DNA of 50,042 bases, from the NCBI GenBank assembly GCA_015057865.1, contig SVDH01000016.1, forward strand, positions 1 to 50,042, read 5' to 3'. The stretch's first letter is position 1; each line of letters starts with the position of its first letter. The position numbers and the translations under genes were made by a program. Under the pieces are notes generated by a model that was not told the origin of the DNA, made no database searches, and saw only the letters and a list, made by a program, of their open reading frames with translations. Source of the stretch: Lachnospiraceae bacterium (GTDB lineage: Bacteria > Bacillota > Clostridia > Lachnospirales > Lachnospiraceae). Positions 1 through 7,228 of this stretch are shown here, in pieces.

Positions 1-483
1 AAATTAAAGAAAGGTTCCACCGTTTCTATCGAAGAAGAAACAGAAAACGGCTGGTATCAGATTTCCTATAAGAATGCAACCGCATATGTTTCCGATCAGT
101 ACATCACTCTGATCGATGAAGAATCCGAAGACGCAGAAGATGCTGAAATCACTGAGGAAGATACCTACAACAACGACTGGGACGGTCCGGTCCTGACAAG
201 ACGTGCCGGCACAGTTCAGGGTCCGAGCGGAAAAGAAACCTATTATAACCTGGATATGTCAGGCGTCATCCGGATCATGCAGAACCAGGGTTACGATTAC
301 GAGTACTGGGTCCGTGAAGACGGCGTAAAGATGTATGGTGATTACATCATGTGCGCAGCCAACCTGAATGTTCATCCGCGTGGTTCTCTGGTTGAATCCA
401 GTCTTGGTACCTGCATCGTCTGTGACACCGGCGGATTTGCCAGCGGCAATCCGAACCAGTTAGACATTGCGGTTACCTGGTAG
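1..483 (+). CDS. C-terminal part of an SH3 / 3D-domain cell-wall protein (5' end outside window)
   Basis: The reading frame is open from base 1 to the TAG at 481-483, so the start lies upstream of the window. The visible 160 residues begin in the last strands of a bacterial SH3 repeat (WYQISYKNATAYVSDQYI), pass through a short acidic linker (about residues 38-55) and end in a 3D-like domain, recognised by the DTGG motif near residue 140 and the final LDIAV. Such SH3b-3D proteins are usually exported and bind or cut peptidoglycan in Firmicutes. The 3D double-psi barrel is related to lytic transglycosylases of the MltA/Rpf type. The signal peptide cannot be seen. Which catalytic activity it has, if any, is not decidable from this fragment. 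A bidirectional terminator follows at once. Confidence 0.7.
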   Translation, partial: KLKKGSTVSIEEETENGWYQISYKNATAYVSDQYITLIDEESEDAEDAEITEEDTYNNDWDGPVLTRRAGTVQGPSGKETYYNLDMSGVIRIMQNQGYDYEYWVREDGVKMYGDYIMCAANLNVHPRGSLVESSLGTCIVCDTGGFASGNPNQLDIAVTW

Positions 484-521
484 GCACAGTGCCTGACCAA
501 TACACAATTTCATATCGCTCT

Positions 522-568
522 TCAAAAAAATGGGCAGGAAGCATCGCTTCTTGCCCATTCTTGTTTCT
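522..568. terminator. Bidirectional intrinsic terminator between convergent genes
   Basis: A hairpin with arms at 530-542 and 546-558 (ATGGGCAGGAAGC / GCTTCTTGCCCAT) is flanked by an A run at 524-530 on one side and T-rich sequence after 558 on the other. It can therefore stop both the plus-strand gene ending at 483 and the minus-strand gene ending at 582. Confidence 0.8.
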
Positions 569-581
569 TTATTTTATGATC

Positions 582-926
582 TTATAATTTCCCAATCTCT
601 TCCATATACTGATCGATCAATGCCAGACCTTCCTCGCAGGTTAAAACTTTCAGATCCATCAATTCTTTACGGAGCGCATCCTCATCTTTTTTCTTCTCAG
701 CCAAGTCCGGAATGAAGAGGAAACCGCCTTTCGCAGATGCTTCCAAAACTTTCCGATAAAGCTGAACTGAGAAAAAATGCGGCAGTTCAATGCCCACCGG
801 GCAGACTTGCCCGTCAGCTGTATGCACTAAAACGCGGTCTTTGCTGCCTTTATCAAGCACGCAACCGGTACATTCCGTAAAAAACTGCATCGGCACATTG
901 TCATCCAGAATCATAAAGTGTTTCAT
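582..926 (-). other. Possible internal translation start giving the C-terminal domain alone
   Basis: Within the antitoxin-fusion gene, the sequence AGGGAGGT (complement of 933-940) sits 6 bases before an in-frame ATG at 926. This would yield a separate 114-residue protein identical to the unknown C-terminal domain. Whether one fused product or two products are made cannot be told from sequence. An ancestral pair of genes that lost the stop codon between them is one explanation. Confidence 0.45.
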
Positions 927-1172
927 CGTAGTACCTCCCTCTTTTTCTTTGATACTATCATCGAAAGATTGTTCTCCGACAGCAATTTGATCAGATTCCG
1001 TTGTTTCTGAAGGCATTTTGACAGCAAAAGGCAGGCCTTTATGAAGCATGATCTGTTTATAAAACATCACGACTGCATTTGAAGGCGAGAGACCCAAAGC
1101 AGCAAGAATCTCTTCTGCTTCGTCCTTTAAACCTGGTTCAATACGAACATATATATTTGATGTTTTTGCCAA
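582..1172 (-). CDS. RelB/DinJ-family antitoxin domain fused to an unknown C-terminal domain
   Basis: The first 60 or so residues (starting LAKTSNIYVRIEPGL) match the ribbon-helix-helix RelB/DinJ antitoxin family: a beta strand that contacts DNA, then two helices, with the typical LGLSPSNAVVMFYKQI segment. I chose the TTG at 1172 because AGGAGG lies 7 bases before it; the longer reading has no ribosome site and would run through the promoter. The remaining 110 residues (from MKHFMILDD) match nothing I recognise. They contain a possible Cys pair (ECTGC) and a charged C-terminal helix. No YafQ/RelE-like toxin gene is beside it. An internal ATG at 926 has its own strong ribosome site, so the unknown domain may also be made alone. 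RelB-type proteins normally repress their own promoter, in keeping with the palindromes upstream. Confidence 0.65.
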   Translation of the reverse strand: MAKTSNIYVRIEPGLKDEAEEILAALGLSPSNAVVMFYKQIMLHKGLPFAVKMPSETTESDQIAVGEQSFDDSIKEKEGGTTMKHFMILDDNVPMQFFTECTGCVLDKGSKDRVLVHTADGQVCPVGIELPHFFSVQLYRKVLEASAKGGFLFIPDLAEKKKDEDALRKELMDLKVLTCEEGLALIDQYMEEIGKL

Positions 1173-1219
1173 TCGTATACCTCCTGAACAATATGCACGT
1201 GCAGTAATAGGAACTATTA

Positions 1220-1255
1220 CACAATCATAATACACGATTGTGCGCACAAACGCAA
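1220..1255 (-). promoter_or_regulatory. Promoter with two overlapping palindromic operators for the antitoxin-fusion gene
   Basis: On the minus strand a -35 box TTGCGT (1250-1255) and a -10 box TATTAT (1227-1232) are 17 bases apart. The spacer carries the perfect palindrome TTGTGCGCACAA (1238-1249). A second inverted repeat, CACAATC-N9-GATTGTG (1220-1242), covers the -10 box. The two palindromes overlap. This is the layout expected of an autorepressed antitoxin promoter. Confidence 0.7.
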
Positions 1256-1283
1256 TACATTTGTTACTATTTTTTAAATTTAG

Positions 1284-1320
1284 TTAAAAAGCTATCGCAG
1301 AATACTGCGACAGCTTTTTC
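1284..1320 (-). terminator. Intrinsic terminator of the GH13 operon
   Basis: An inverted repeat with arms about 1286-1300 and 1305-1319 (AAAAGCTATCGCAG / CTGCGACAGCTTTT) starts immediately after the stop codon at 1321 and is followed on the minus strand by TTTTTAACTAAATTT. Confidence 0.8.
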
Positions 1321-2646
1321 TTATAACCGAATGACCTGTGAGCTATATGCGCCCATCTCCAACCCGCCTTCAAACGATACGTTTTCCCCTGTCAGCAGGT
1401 CAATACCGCTTGCACCGCCCGCATCAAAGTGTGCCGTATAATCCTCGCCATCCGCATTGATGCACACAAGCACCCGCTCACCAGCTGCTTCGCGTCGGAA
1501 CACACACTGACGATTTGTCAGATGAAGCGATGTGAAATCGCCATACTGCAGTGCATGAGATTCCTTCCATACTTTAGACAATGCTGCGATATGATCGGTC
1601 AGATCATTCCACTCCGGCTTTTCAAAGCAGGCCCTGAGTGCGGGATCTCCCTCTGACTTATGGGCTTTTGCGCCCCACTCACTTCCATAATAAATCACCG
1701 GAATCCCTGGCATGCCAAACATCATGGTATAGATCAACGGAAGATGCGCCGGGTTTTCCAACACACTTGCGATCCTGCTCACATCATGGTTATCTACAAA
1801 CGAGAACATGTGCTTCCCGCGATACAGTGTCCAGTTTTCCGGTCCGAACTGCCGGAGCAGCGAATGGTTGATCTCAAACAGATTCATGCTGTTAAAGCTT
1901 GAATGGAGTCCCTTGTAGCATTCATAATTCGTCGCGGAATGGCACATCTCATCGTTCATGATCAGGTTATAATCACCACCGAGGATCTCTCCTGCCAGGA
2001 AGAAGCCGTCCTTCCACTGGCTGCTCTCCCAGCGAAGACGCTTTAAGAAATCTCTGTCAACCATGTAAGCTACATCAAGACGCAGACCGTCGATCTCAAA
2101 CTCCTCGATCCACTGCCTGATGCTGCCAAACAGATACTGCACCAGATCTTCGTTATGAAGATTTAACTTGACCAGATCATAATGACCTTCCCAGCCTTCA
2201 TACCAGAGTCCGTCATTGTATCCGGAGTTTCCGTTAAAATCGATATAGAACCAGTCTCTGTACGGAGAGTTCTCTCTGTTTTTTAACACATCCTGAAATG
2301 CGAAAAACCCGCGTCCCGCATGATTGAACACGCCATCCAGCACAACCCTGATATCTGCCGCATGCAGCGCCTGACAGACTTCTGCAAAATCCTCGTTTGT
2401 TCCGAGTCTGCGATCGATCCGTCTGTAATCGCGGGTGTTATACCCATGTGTGTCTGATTCAAACAGTGGCGAAAAATAGATCGCGCCGATCCCCAGCTTT
2501 TGTAAATGCGGGATCCAGTCGATCACTTTCCGGATGCCGGAACCGCTTACTTTCTGCTCTTCTCCCGGTGCCACAGGATTTTCAAACGGCGCACCGCAAA
2601 ATCCCAACGGATAGATCTGATAAAAGACCCGTTCGTATGCCCACAT
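1321..2646 (-). CDS. GH13 alpha-amylase family glycoside hydrolase
   Basis: This 441-residue protein has all four GH13 signature regions: DGVFNH (104-109), GLRLDVAY with the nucleophile Asp at 191, the acid/base Glu in AGEILGG (220), and FVDNHD (283-288) with the third carboxylate. There is no signal peptide, so it works in the cytoplasm, probably on maltodextrin-type oligosaccharides taken into the cell. The exact subfamily (maltodextrin glucosidase, neopullulanase or related) is not resolved. It lacks a large N-terminal carbohydrate-binding domain and is short for a neopullulanase. I start it at the ATG at 2646 (MWAYERVFYQ), which has AAGGA 8 bases upstream; the track-style longer start would run 20 bases into the preceding gene. 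It follows the universal stress gene with a 1-base gap and is surely cotranscribed. Confidence 0.88.
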   Translation of the reverse strand: MWAYERVFYQIYPLGFCGAPFENPVAPGEEQKVSGSGIRKVIDWIPHLQKLGIGAIYFSPLFESDTHGYNTRDYRRIDRRLGTNEDFAEVCQALHAADIRVVLDGVFNHAGRGFFAFQDVLKNRENSPYRDWFYIDFNGNSGYNDGLWYEGWEGHYDLVKLNLHNEDLVQYLFGSIRQWIEEFEIDGLRLDVAYMVDRDFLKRLRWESSQWKDGFFLAGEILGGDYNLIMNDEMCHSATNYECYKGLHSSFNSMNLFEINHSLLRQFGPENWTLYRGKHMFSFVDNHDVSRIASVLENPAHLPLIYTMMFGMPGIPVIYYGSEWGAKAHKSEGDPALRACFEKPEWNDLTDHIAALSKVWKESHALQYGDFTSLHLTNRQCVFRREAAGERVLVCINADGEDYTAHFDAGGASGIDLLTGENVSFEGGLEMGAYSSQVIRL

Positions 2647-2647
2647 G

Positions 2648-3076
2648 TTATTCGTCCTTGTCATAAACATCGTATCCGACTTCCGGTACGATGATCACCA
2701 TGCAAGGCGCATACTTTACCACGTAGGATGTCACCGATCCGATTGCCTGAACCCAGCCCTTTTTGGTAGACTTGGTCATGACGATCATATCCATGTCTTC
2801 TTTCTTCGCGCATTTGACGACTTCATCGCCTGCACGCCCGAAAATAATCGATGCTTCTACATCATATCCGTCCAAAAGCGCTTTTGTCTCATCCATGCGC
2901 TCTTTTAACTCTCCGACTGCAGGATCCAGCATACTGTCCGGCAGCGGGCCGATCACATCTTCCCGTACCATTAAAAGCTTAATAAAAGCCTGGCCCGGCT
3001 TAAACTCATTTTTAATAAACTCTACAGATTTAATACTGCGTGCAGTCCCGTCGATTGGTATTAATACTCGTCTCAT
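2648..3076 (-). CDS. Universal stress protein (UspA family)
   Basis: This 142-residue single-domain protein begins with the typical beta strand MRRVLIPIDGT and ends with the GSVTSYVVKYAPCMVIIVP segment, matching the GS...V...APCPVLVV end of the Usp fold. The usual G-x2-G-x9-GS ATP loop is altered (STKKG-W-x4-GS), so nucleotide binding may be weak. The ATG at 3076 is chosen because AAGGAGG lies 8 bases upstream; an in-frame GTG three codons earlier falls within the ribosome-site region. It is the first gene of a two-gene operon with the GH13 enzyme. The pairing suggests a link between energy or stress state and storage-glucan use, but that is inference. Confidence 0.85.
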   Translation of the reverse strand: MRRVLIPIDGTARSIKSVEFIKNEFKPGQAFIKLLMVREDVIGPLPDSMLDPAVGELKERMDETKALLDGYDVEASIIFGRAGDEVVKCAKKEDMDMIVMTKSTKKGWVQAIGSVTSYVVKYAPCMVIIVPEVGYDVYDKDE

Positions 3077-3121
3077 ATATCGCACCTCCTTCGAACTATT
3101 TCATTCGTTATTTTCATTTTT

Positions 3122-3150
3122 ATTTTATCACAGAACAGGTTCACTTTCCA
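3122..3150 (-). promoter_or_regulatory. Probable promoter of the usp-GH13 operon
   Basis: On the minus strand a good -10 (TAAAAT, 3122-3127) lies 17 bases from a weak -35 (TGGAAA, 3145-3150). The leader to the start codon is about 40 bases. The poor -35 hints at activation or a weak basal level. Confidence 0.45.
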
Positions 3151-3177
3151 GATAATACGCAGAATCCTGCCAGGCAT

Positions 3178-4068
3178 TTATATGATCCGTATCCGTTCCA
3201 GAAACAACGGCACGAGTGGATTATCGGATTCTTTTTTATAGAAAATACTAAGCGTTTCCTGATAGCCGTTGGTATCGAGTGGGATATAGCGGAGGTTCAG
3301 ACTGATCTGCGGCGTACGGATATCAAACTCCGGAAGCACCGCGATCCCAAGTCCTGATGCGACCATGATCAGAATGGTCTCCACCTCATTCTCCGTCTTT
3401 GTGATATTTTTCATATTCTCTTCTGTCAGATATTTCTCCACACGGACATGCGGGGAATCCGCCAGCGATCGAAACGACTCATGTACGATCAGCTTCTCAT
3501 ATAAAAGATCTTCCTGACTGACCTGTCTGCGTCTTGCAAACGGGTGGTTAGGCCGTACGACGACATAAAACGGAAACTGCTCTAACTCTACCCTTCCGGC
3601 GCCGGGGTATTGAAGTACCTCATTATCAATCGAAAAGATCAGATCGTATCTTCCATCCATGAAATCATCATGCAGTGCCATCGCATTGTCACGGTGCAGG
3701 TTCATCTGGATGCCGGGATAATCTTCTGAGAATTCCTGGATCGAGCCCGGAAACTGTGTCATCTCCACACTTTGCAGATAGCCGATGGAAAGACTTCCTG
3801 TCATCCCGTCCCGTGCCGCATGGAGCTTTTCCTGCGCCTCTTTAAGCCGGCTTACGATCGCATCTGCCTCCGGCACAAACAGCTCTCCCACCGATGTTAA
3901 ACGGATCTGGTTATTGTTCCGCCAGAACAGTTTCACATCCAGTTCCTCTTCCAGACTTTTGATCTGCTGTGTGATCGCTGACTGCGAAATGTAAAATGCC
4001 TGTGCGGTCTTGGTAAAGCTTAATGTTCTTGCTGCAGACAGAAAATATTCCAACTGGCGAATCGTCAT
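3178..4068 (-). CDS. LysR-type transcriptional regulator
   Basis: This 296-residue protein has the LysR layout: an N-terminal winged helix-turn-helix (about 1-60, MTIRQLEYFLSAARTLSFTKTAQAFYISQSAITQQI) and a periplasmic-binding-protein-like effector domain from about residue 90. The start has AGGAGGGG just upstream (complement of 4074-4081). It is divergent from the YczE-like membrane protein across a 154-base gap with a T-N11-A dyad, so it probably controls that gene and itself. The effector cannot be predicted. The effector domain is full length, with no truncation. Confidence 0.9.
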   Translation of the reverse strand: MTIRQLEYFLSAARTLSFTKTAQAFYISQSAITQQIKSLEEELDVKLFWRNNNQIRLTSVGELFVPEADAIVSRLKEAQEKLHAARDGMTGSLSIGYLQSVEMTQFPGSIQEFSEDYPGIQMNLHRDNAMALHDDFMDGRYDLIFSIDNEVLQYPGAGRVELEQFPFYVVVRPNHPFARRRQVSQEDLLYEKLIVHESFRSLADSPHVRVEKYLTEENMKNITKTENEVETILIMVASGLGIAVLPEFDIRTPQISLNLRYIPLDTNGYQETLSIFYKKESDNPLVPLFLERIRII

Positions 4069-4119
4069 CGCATCCCCTCCTGTTTCCCGCTTTCAGATCT
4101 TCGTTACACAACTCGCTCC

Positions 4120-4134
4120 ATAAGTTTTACTTAT
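4120..4134. promoter_or_regulatory. Candidate LysR-type operator (T-N11-A dyad)
   Basis: ATAAGT-TTT-ACTTAT is a perfect inverted repeat that contains the LysR-type pattern T(4121)-N11-A(4133). It sits between the divergent LysR and membrane-protein genes, about 22 bases upstream of the -35 of the latter, the usual place for a LysR recognition site. Confidence 0.5.
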
Positions 4135-4155
4135 CATACCATCTTTATTCCTTGT

Positions 4156-4184
4156 TTGCAATTGCCAGAAATGCGCCTTACAAT
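4156..4184 (+). promoter_or_regulatory. Sigma-A type promoter of the YczE-like gene
   Basis: TTGCAA (4156-4161) and TACAAT (4179-4184) are separated by exactly 17 bases. The predicted start point is about 30 bases before the start codon at 4223. Confidence 0.65.
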
Positions 4185-4222
4185 AAGCTCACAAGGTTGA
4201 AACAGACATGGGAGGTGTTCTT

Positions 4223-4909
4223 ATGAACCGCATTGAATTCAGCAAAAAATATTTGATCTTCTCATTAGGACTTTTCATCAATGCCATCGGCGTTGTGTTT
4301 GTAACCAAAGCAAATCTGGGCACGTCACCGAACGCCAGCATCCCATATGTTTTAAGCATGGCGCTTCCACTGACGATCGGACAGTTTACGATCCTGTTAA
4401 ACCTCTTGCTGATCGGTCTGCAGTTTTTTATTACACGCAGACAGTTCCCGCTGGTACAGCTCTTACAGATCCCGGTTTCCATCGCATTCGGCTATCTGAT
4501 CGACTTCTGCATGGACTACCTGTTCTACTGGATCAATCCGGAAGGCTATGCCGCAAAGATGGCATTCCTGCTCATCGGCTGCATCATTCTGGCATTCAGC
4601 GTGTTCCTTGAGTTTACCGCGGACGTGATCGTCCTGCCGGGCGAAGGCCTGACCAATGCGATCCATGCCGTAACAGGCTGGGAAAAAGGCGTGGTCAAAG
4701 TATCCATCGATGCCGCTATGAGCGGAACTGCACTGCTTTTCGCACTGTACTTCTTCCATGCGCCAAACGGTGTCAGAGAAGGTACGATCATTGCCGCGAT
4801 TCTGGTTGGCATCGTATCAAAGCAGTTTGACCGCATGTTCGGCAAGCGGCTCCTTGCATGGATCCACGCTTCCGGCAAAGCAACTCCTCAGACTGCAGCC
4901 ATGAAATAA
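4223..4909 (+). CDS. YczE/YyaS/YitT-like multi-pass membrane protein (DUF6198 type)
   Basis: This protein of 228 residues has about five hydrophobic segments (near 8-28, 42-66, 73-95, 108-130, 155-175 and a C-terminal one near 185-205). The early LGLFINAIGVVFVTKANLGTSPNASIPYVLS stretch and the LPGEGL motif near residue 140 are typical of the YczE/YyaS/YitT superfamily of uncharacterised Firmicutes membrane proteins. The ATG at 4223 is preferred over the upstream ATG at 4208 because GGGAGGT lies between them, 7 bases before the start. Function is unknown; some relatives sit beside transporters or LysR genes as here. Confidence 0.75.
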   Translation: MNRIEFSKKYLIFSLGLFINAIGVVFVTKANLGTSPNASIPYVLSMALPLTIGQFTILLNLLLIGLQFFITRRQFPLVQLLQIPVSIAFGYLIDFCMDYLFYWINPEGYAAKMAFLLIGCIILAFSVFLEFTADVIVLPGEGLTNAIHAVTGWEKGVVKVSIDAAMSGTALLFALYFFHAPNGVREGTIIAAILVGIVSKQFDRMFGKRLLAWIHASGKATPQTAAMK

Positions 4910-4959
4910 CCAACTACTTTCCTTAACCTATATCGAACCTTATCGGTTCACCCCACAAA

Positions 4960-5014
4960 AATACTCCTGTTACGATCGCCGCTTTCACGTATCTGTAACA
5001 GGAGTATTTATTTT
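4960..5014. terminator. Bidirectional terminator between convergent genes
   Basis: Fourteen-base perfect arms, 4960-4973 (AATACTCCTGTTAC) and 4995-5008 (GTAACAGGAGTATT), enclose a 21-base loop. A and T runs flank both sides. It separates the YczE-like gene from the minus-strand DUF4186 gene. Confidence 0.8.
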
Positions 5015-5017
5015 CCC

Positions 5018-5395
5018 TTATTGCCACCGTTTGATCCATTTCATCAAAACATCGACCACATATTTTTGTTCTTCTTCAGTCAGTTCTCTGCCCTGCGGAA
5101 TCCCATGCCATTTCTCCAGGCAGCCGCGGCAGCAGGTCGCCGTTGCATGCTGCGCAAGAAACACAGGATGCCCTTTTGGTGCACCACGCATCGGTGTCTG
5201 CTTCCCATCGTTTTTCGGGTGCGCAGGCGCGAGACGCTTTTTCACAAAATCCTCTGCATGCTTTTGCACAACAGAAAGCCCCTTTTCACGCACATATTGT
5301 TTGTCTGCTTCCCGCGGCACGAAGCGCATACGAAAATCCGACCGCTCAATGCGTGTAAACAGATCGATCTTTAACCATTCCTCATGTGCAAGCAT
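5018..5395 (-). CDS. DUF4186 family protein
   Basis: This 125-residue cytosolic protein matches the DUF4186 family by its central block DGKQTPMRGAPKGHPVF...AQHATATCCRGCLEKWHGIP. The conserved Cys-Cys-x2-Cys and several His residues suggest a metal site, but no biochemical role is established for the family as far as I know. The start ATG (5395) follows AGGAGAGGG. It begins 9 bases after the stop codon of the SUV3-like helicase, so the two form an operon. It ends next to a bidirectional terminator. Confidence 0.8.
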   Translation of the reverse strand: MLAHEEWLKIDLFTRIERSDFRMRFVPREADKQYVREKGLSVVQKHAEDFVKKRLAPAHPKNDGKQTPMRGAPKGHPVFLAQHATATCCRGCLEKWHGIPQGRELTEEEQKYVVDVLMKWIKRWQ

Positions 5396-5404
5396 TACCC
5401 TCTC

Positions 5405-7132
5405 CTAATCCATTCCACGGATTTTTTTAAAGCACCTCTCACAAACGCCATACCGGTAATTCCACGGAATGACCTTTCCGCAATATTTGCAGGTCCGTGG
5501 TTTTAATCTCTGCTTTGCCAGAACACGGATGATCTCGTCTGAGATCATATTTTTTCTTCGAATGATCTCATCGACATATTCATCGTGATCGAATTTATCA
5601 CAGTAGCTGTAAAGCAGATCACAGAGTTTAAACTGTTGCTCGAGATCGTCCAGATCTTCGCGGATCCGTTTGATGAAATGCTCCGACGGGATCCGTTTCC
5701 CGACTGGATAGCATTCCTCTTCCGCTTCAAACCGGCACATCTCCTTCCAGATACGGAACAGCCACGGATTGCCCTCATCGAATGTCACTGTCAGGCAGTC
5801 GTAAAGAAACGTTTTGTTTTCTGAAATGTCACGGATTTCCCTGCACAGCTTGATCATGCGCTCGGTATCCGCCCGCTTATAGCCGACGTTCATCTTAACC
5901 TGTGACCATCTTCTTAGGATATCCAGAAGCGGTGCATTCAGCCCCAATAAGGATTCAGGGAATCCTACAGTCGCATACGCCAATGGCTCACTGGGTTCTT
6001 CCAGCGCTTCCTGTACGCGGCTGCGAAGCAAAAGGGATGTCACATATCCCTCATCATAAATACCAAACCGCCCTGCGCGTCCTGCAATCTGCTTGATCTC
6101 TTCTGAAGTCAGATCTCTGACATCCTTTCCATCGAACTTTGCCATTTCCAGGAAACAGACGCGGCGGATCGGCAGGTTTAGTCCCATGCCGATCGCATCG
6201 GTCGCAACCACGACATCGTTGATGCCTTCCGCAAACAGCCGCGCCTGCTCATGACGCACATCATAAGGCAGCGCGCCATAGATTACACTGCACTTGTAGC
6301 CTTTTCCCTGCAATTCCGATGCAACCGCATGAACATTCTTTTTGGAAAAGACGATCAGCGCGTCGCCCGGCATGACATTATCCGGAAGGTAAAACTTTTC
6401 TTTTTCACAGATCAACGGTGTCTTGCGCTCATGGCGCACGATCTCATACGTATCACCGCATTCCTCGATCATGCGGATGATCAGCTGCTCCGCATTTTGC
6501 GCCATACAGACATGGATCTCGTTTGCACACACGCCAAGGATCGCGGAAGTCCAGGAACCGCCGCGTTCGTCATCCGCTACCATCTGCGCCTCATCGATCA
6601 CGGCACAGGAATAGTGTTTTTTCAAATTCAGCATCTCGATCGTGGATGCCTGATAACACGCCCTGTCCATCAGGTAGCGCTCTTCGCCGGTCACAAGCGA
6701 ACAGGGATAGCCTTCCGTGTTCATCTGCTCGAATTTCTCATACGCCAATAGTCGTAACGGTGCAAGATAGATTCCGTCGCCGGCTTCTTTCAATGCCTGG
6801 ATTGCCTCATAGGTTTTCCCTGAGTTTGTCGGTCCGATATGGAGGACAAAACGACGGTGCATCTTCCTCGCATCCGGGAAGAAATCGATATAGTTATCCG
6901 GGATCTGATTCAGCATGGATGCATGCAGAGCTTTCTCACGAGCCGCACGGCGCGCCCGTTTCTTCGCCTGCTTCTCACGTTTTTTACGTTTTGCCTCCGC
7001 ACGGCGGCGCTTCTCTGCTTCATTGATCTGCTGCGGATGCTTCTTATATTGATTTGACGCATGGTTGTGTGATCTCGCTTTGTTTTGCGTTTTCTTCTGC
7101 TGCGTCTTTGAATGATTTCTGTTTTGATCCAT
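5405..7132 (-). CDS. SUV3-like DEAD/DEAH-box helicase
   Basis: This 575-residue superfamily 2 helicase shows Walker A GPTNSGKT (100-107), DEAQ (180-183), ATDAIGMGLNL (310-320) and QIAGRAGRFG (348-357). The GPTNSGKT/DEAQ combination is that of the SUV3 family, best known as the mitochondrial RNA helicase of the RNA degradosome. Residues 1-70 are very basic, rich in Lys, Arg and Gln, probably disordered and RNA-binding. The C-terminus has two CxxC pairs (CKYC ... CERC) that look like a small zinc ribbon. I start at the ATG at 7132 because AAGGA lies upstream; the ATG at 7168 has no ribosome site. Its target in this organism is unknown. It is followed by the DUF4186 gene. Confidence 0.85.
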   Translation of the reverse strand: MDQNRNHSKTQQKKTQNKARSHNHASNQYKKHPQQINEAEKRRRAEAKRKKREKQAKKRARRAAREKALHASMLNQIPDNYIDFFPDARKMHRRFVLHIGPTNSGKTYEAIQALKEAGDGIYLAPLRLLAYEKFEQMNTEGYPCSLVTGEERYLMDRACYQASTIEMLNLKKHYSCAVIDEAQMVADDERGGSWTSAILGVCANEIHVCMAQNAEQLIIRMIEECGDTYEIVRHERKTPLICEKEKFYLPDNVMPGDALIVFSKKNVHAVASELQGKGYKCSVIYGALPYDVRHEQARLFAEGINDVVVATDAIGMGLNLPIRRVCFLEMAKFDGKDVRDLTSEEIKQIAGRAGRFGIYDEGYVTSLLLRSRVQEALEEPSEPLAYATVGFPESLLGLNAPLLDILRRWSQVKMNVGYKRADTERMIKLCREIRDISENKTFLYDCLTVTFDEGNPWLFRIWKEMCRFEAEEECYPVGKRIPSEHFIKRIREDLDDLEQQFKLCDLLYSYCDKFDHDEYVDEIIRRKNMISDEIIRVLAKQRLKPRTCKYCGKVIPWNYRYGVCERCFKKIRGMD

Positions 7133-7178
7133 TCTGTCAGTGTCCTTATATCTGAAGTAAAGTATCATGCAAATTAAT

Positions 7179-7228
7179 ATATCCTGAGTGTATCACATTT
7201 TTCATAATGATACATTCAGGATATTTTT
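7179..7228. terminator. Hairpin terminator downstream of the MATE gene
   Basis: Arms 7179-7195 and 7208-7224 (ATATCCTGAGTGTATCA / TGATACATTCAGGATAT, one G-T pair) form a stable stem directly after the MATE stop codon. The T run is better on the plus strand (7223-7228) than on the minus strand, where only TATTAATTT follows. Confidence 0.65.

Noticed and set aside
582-1172. Downstream unknown domain as a RelE/YafQ toxin
   Set aside because: It does not show the short beta-rich RelE fold pattern or the expected basic catalytic residues.
4935-4949. GAACC-TTATC-GGTTC dyad as a regulatory site
   Set aside because: It is short, lies just downstream of a stop codon, and is likely part of the terminator region.
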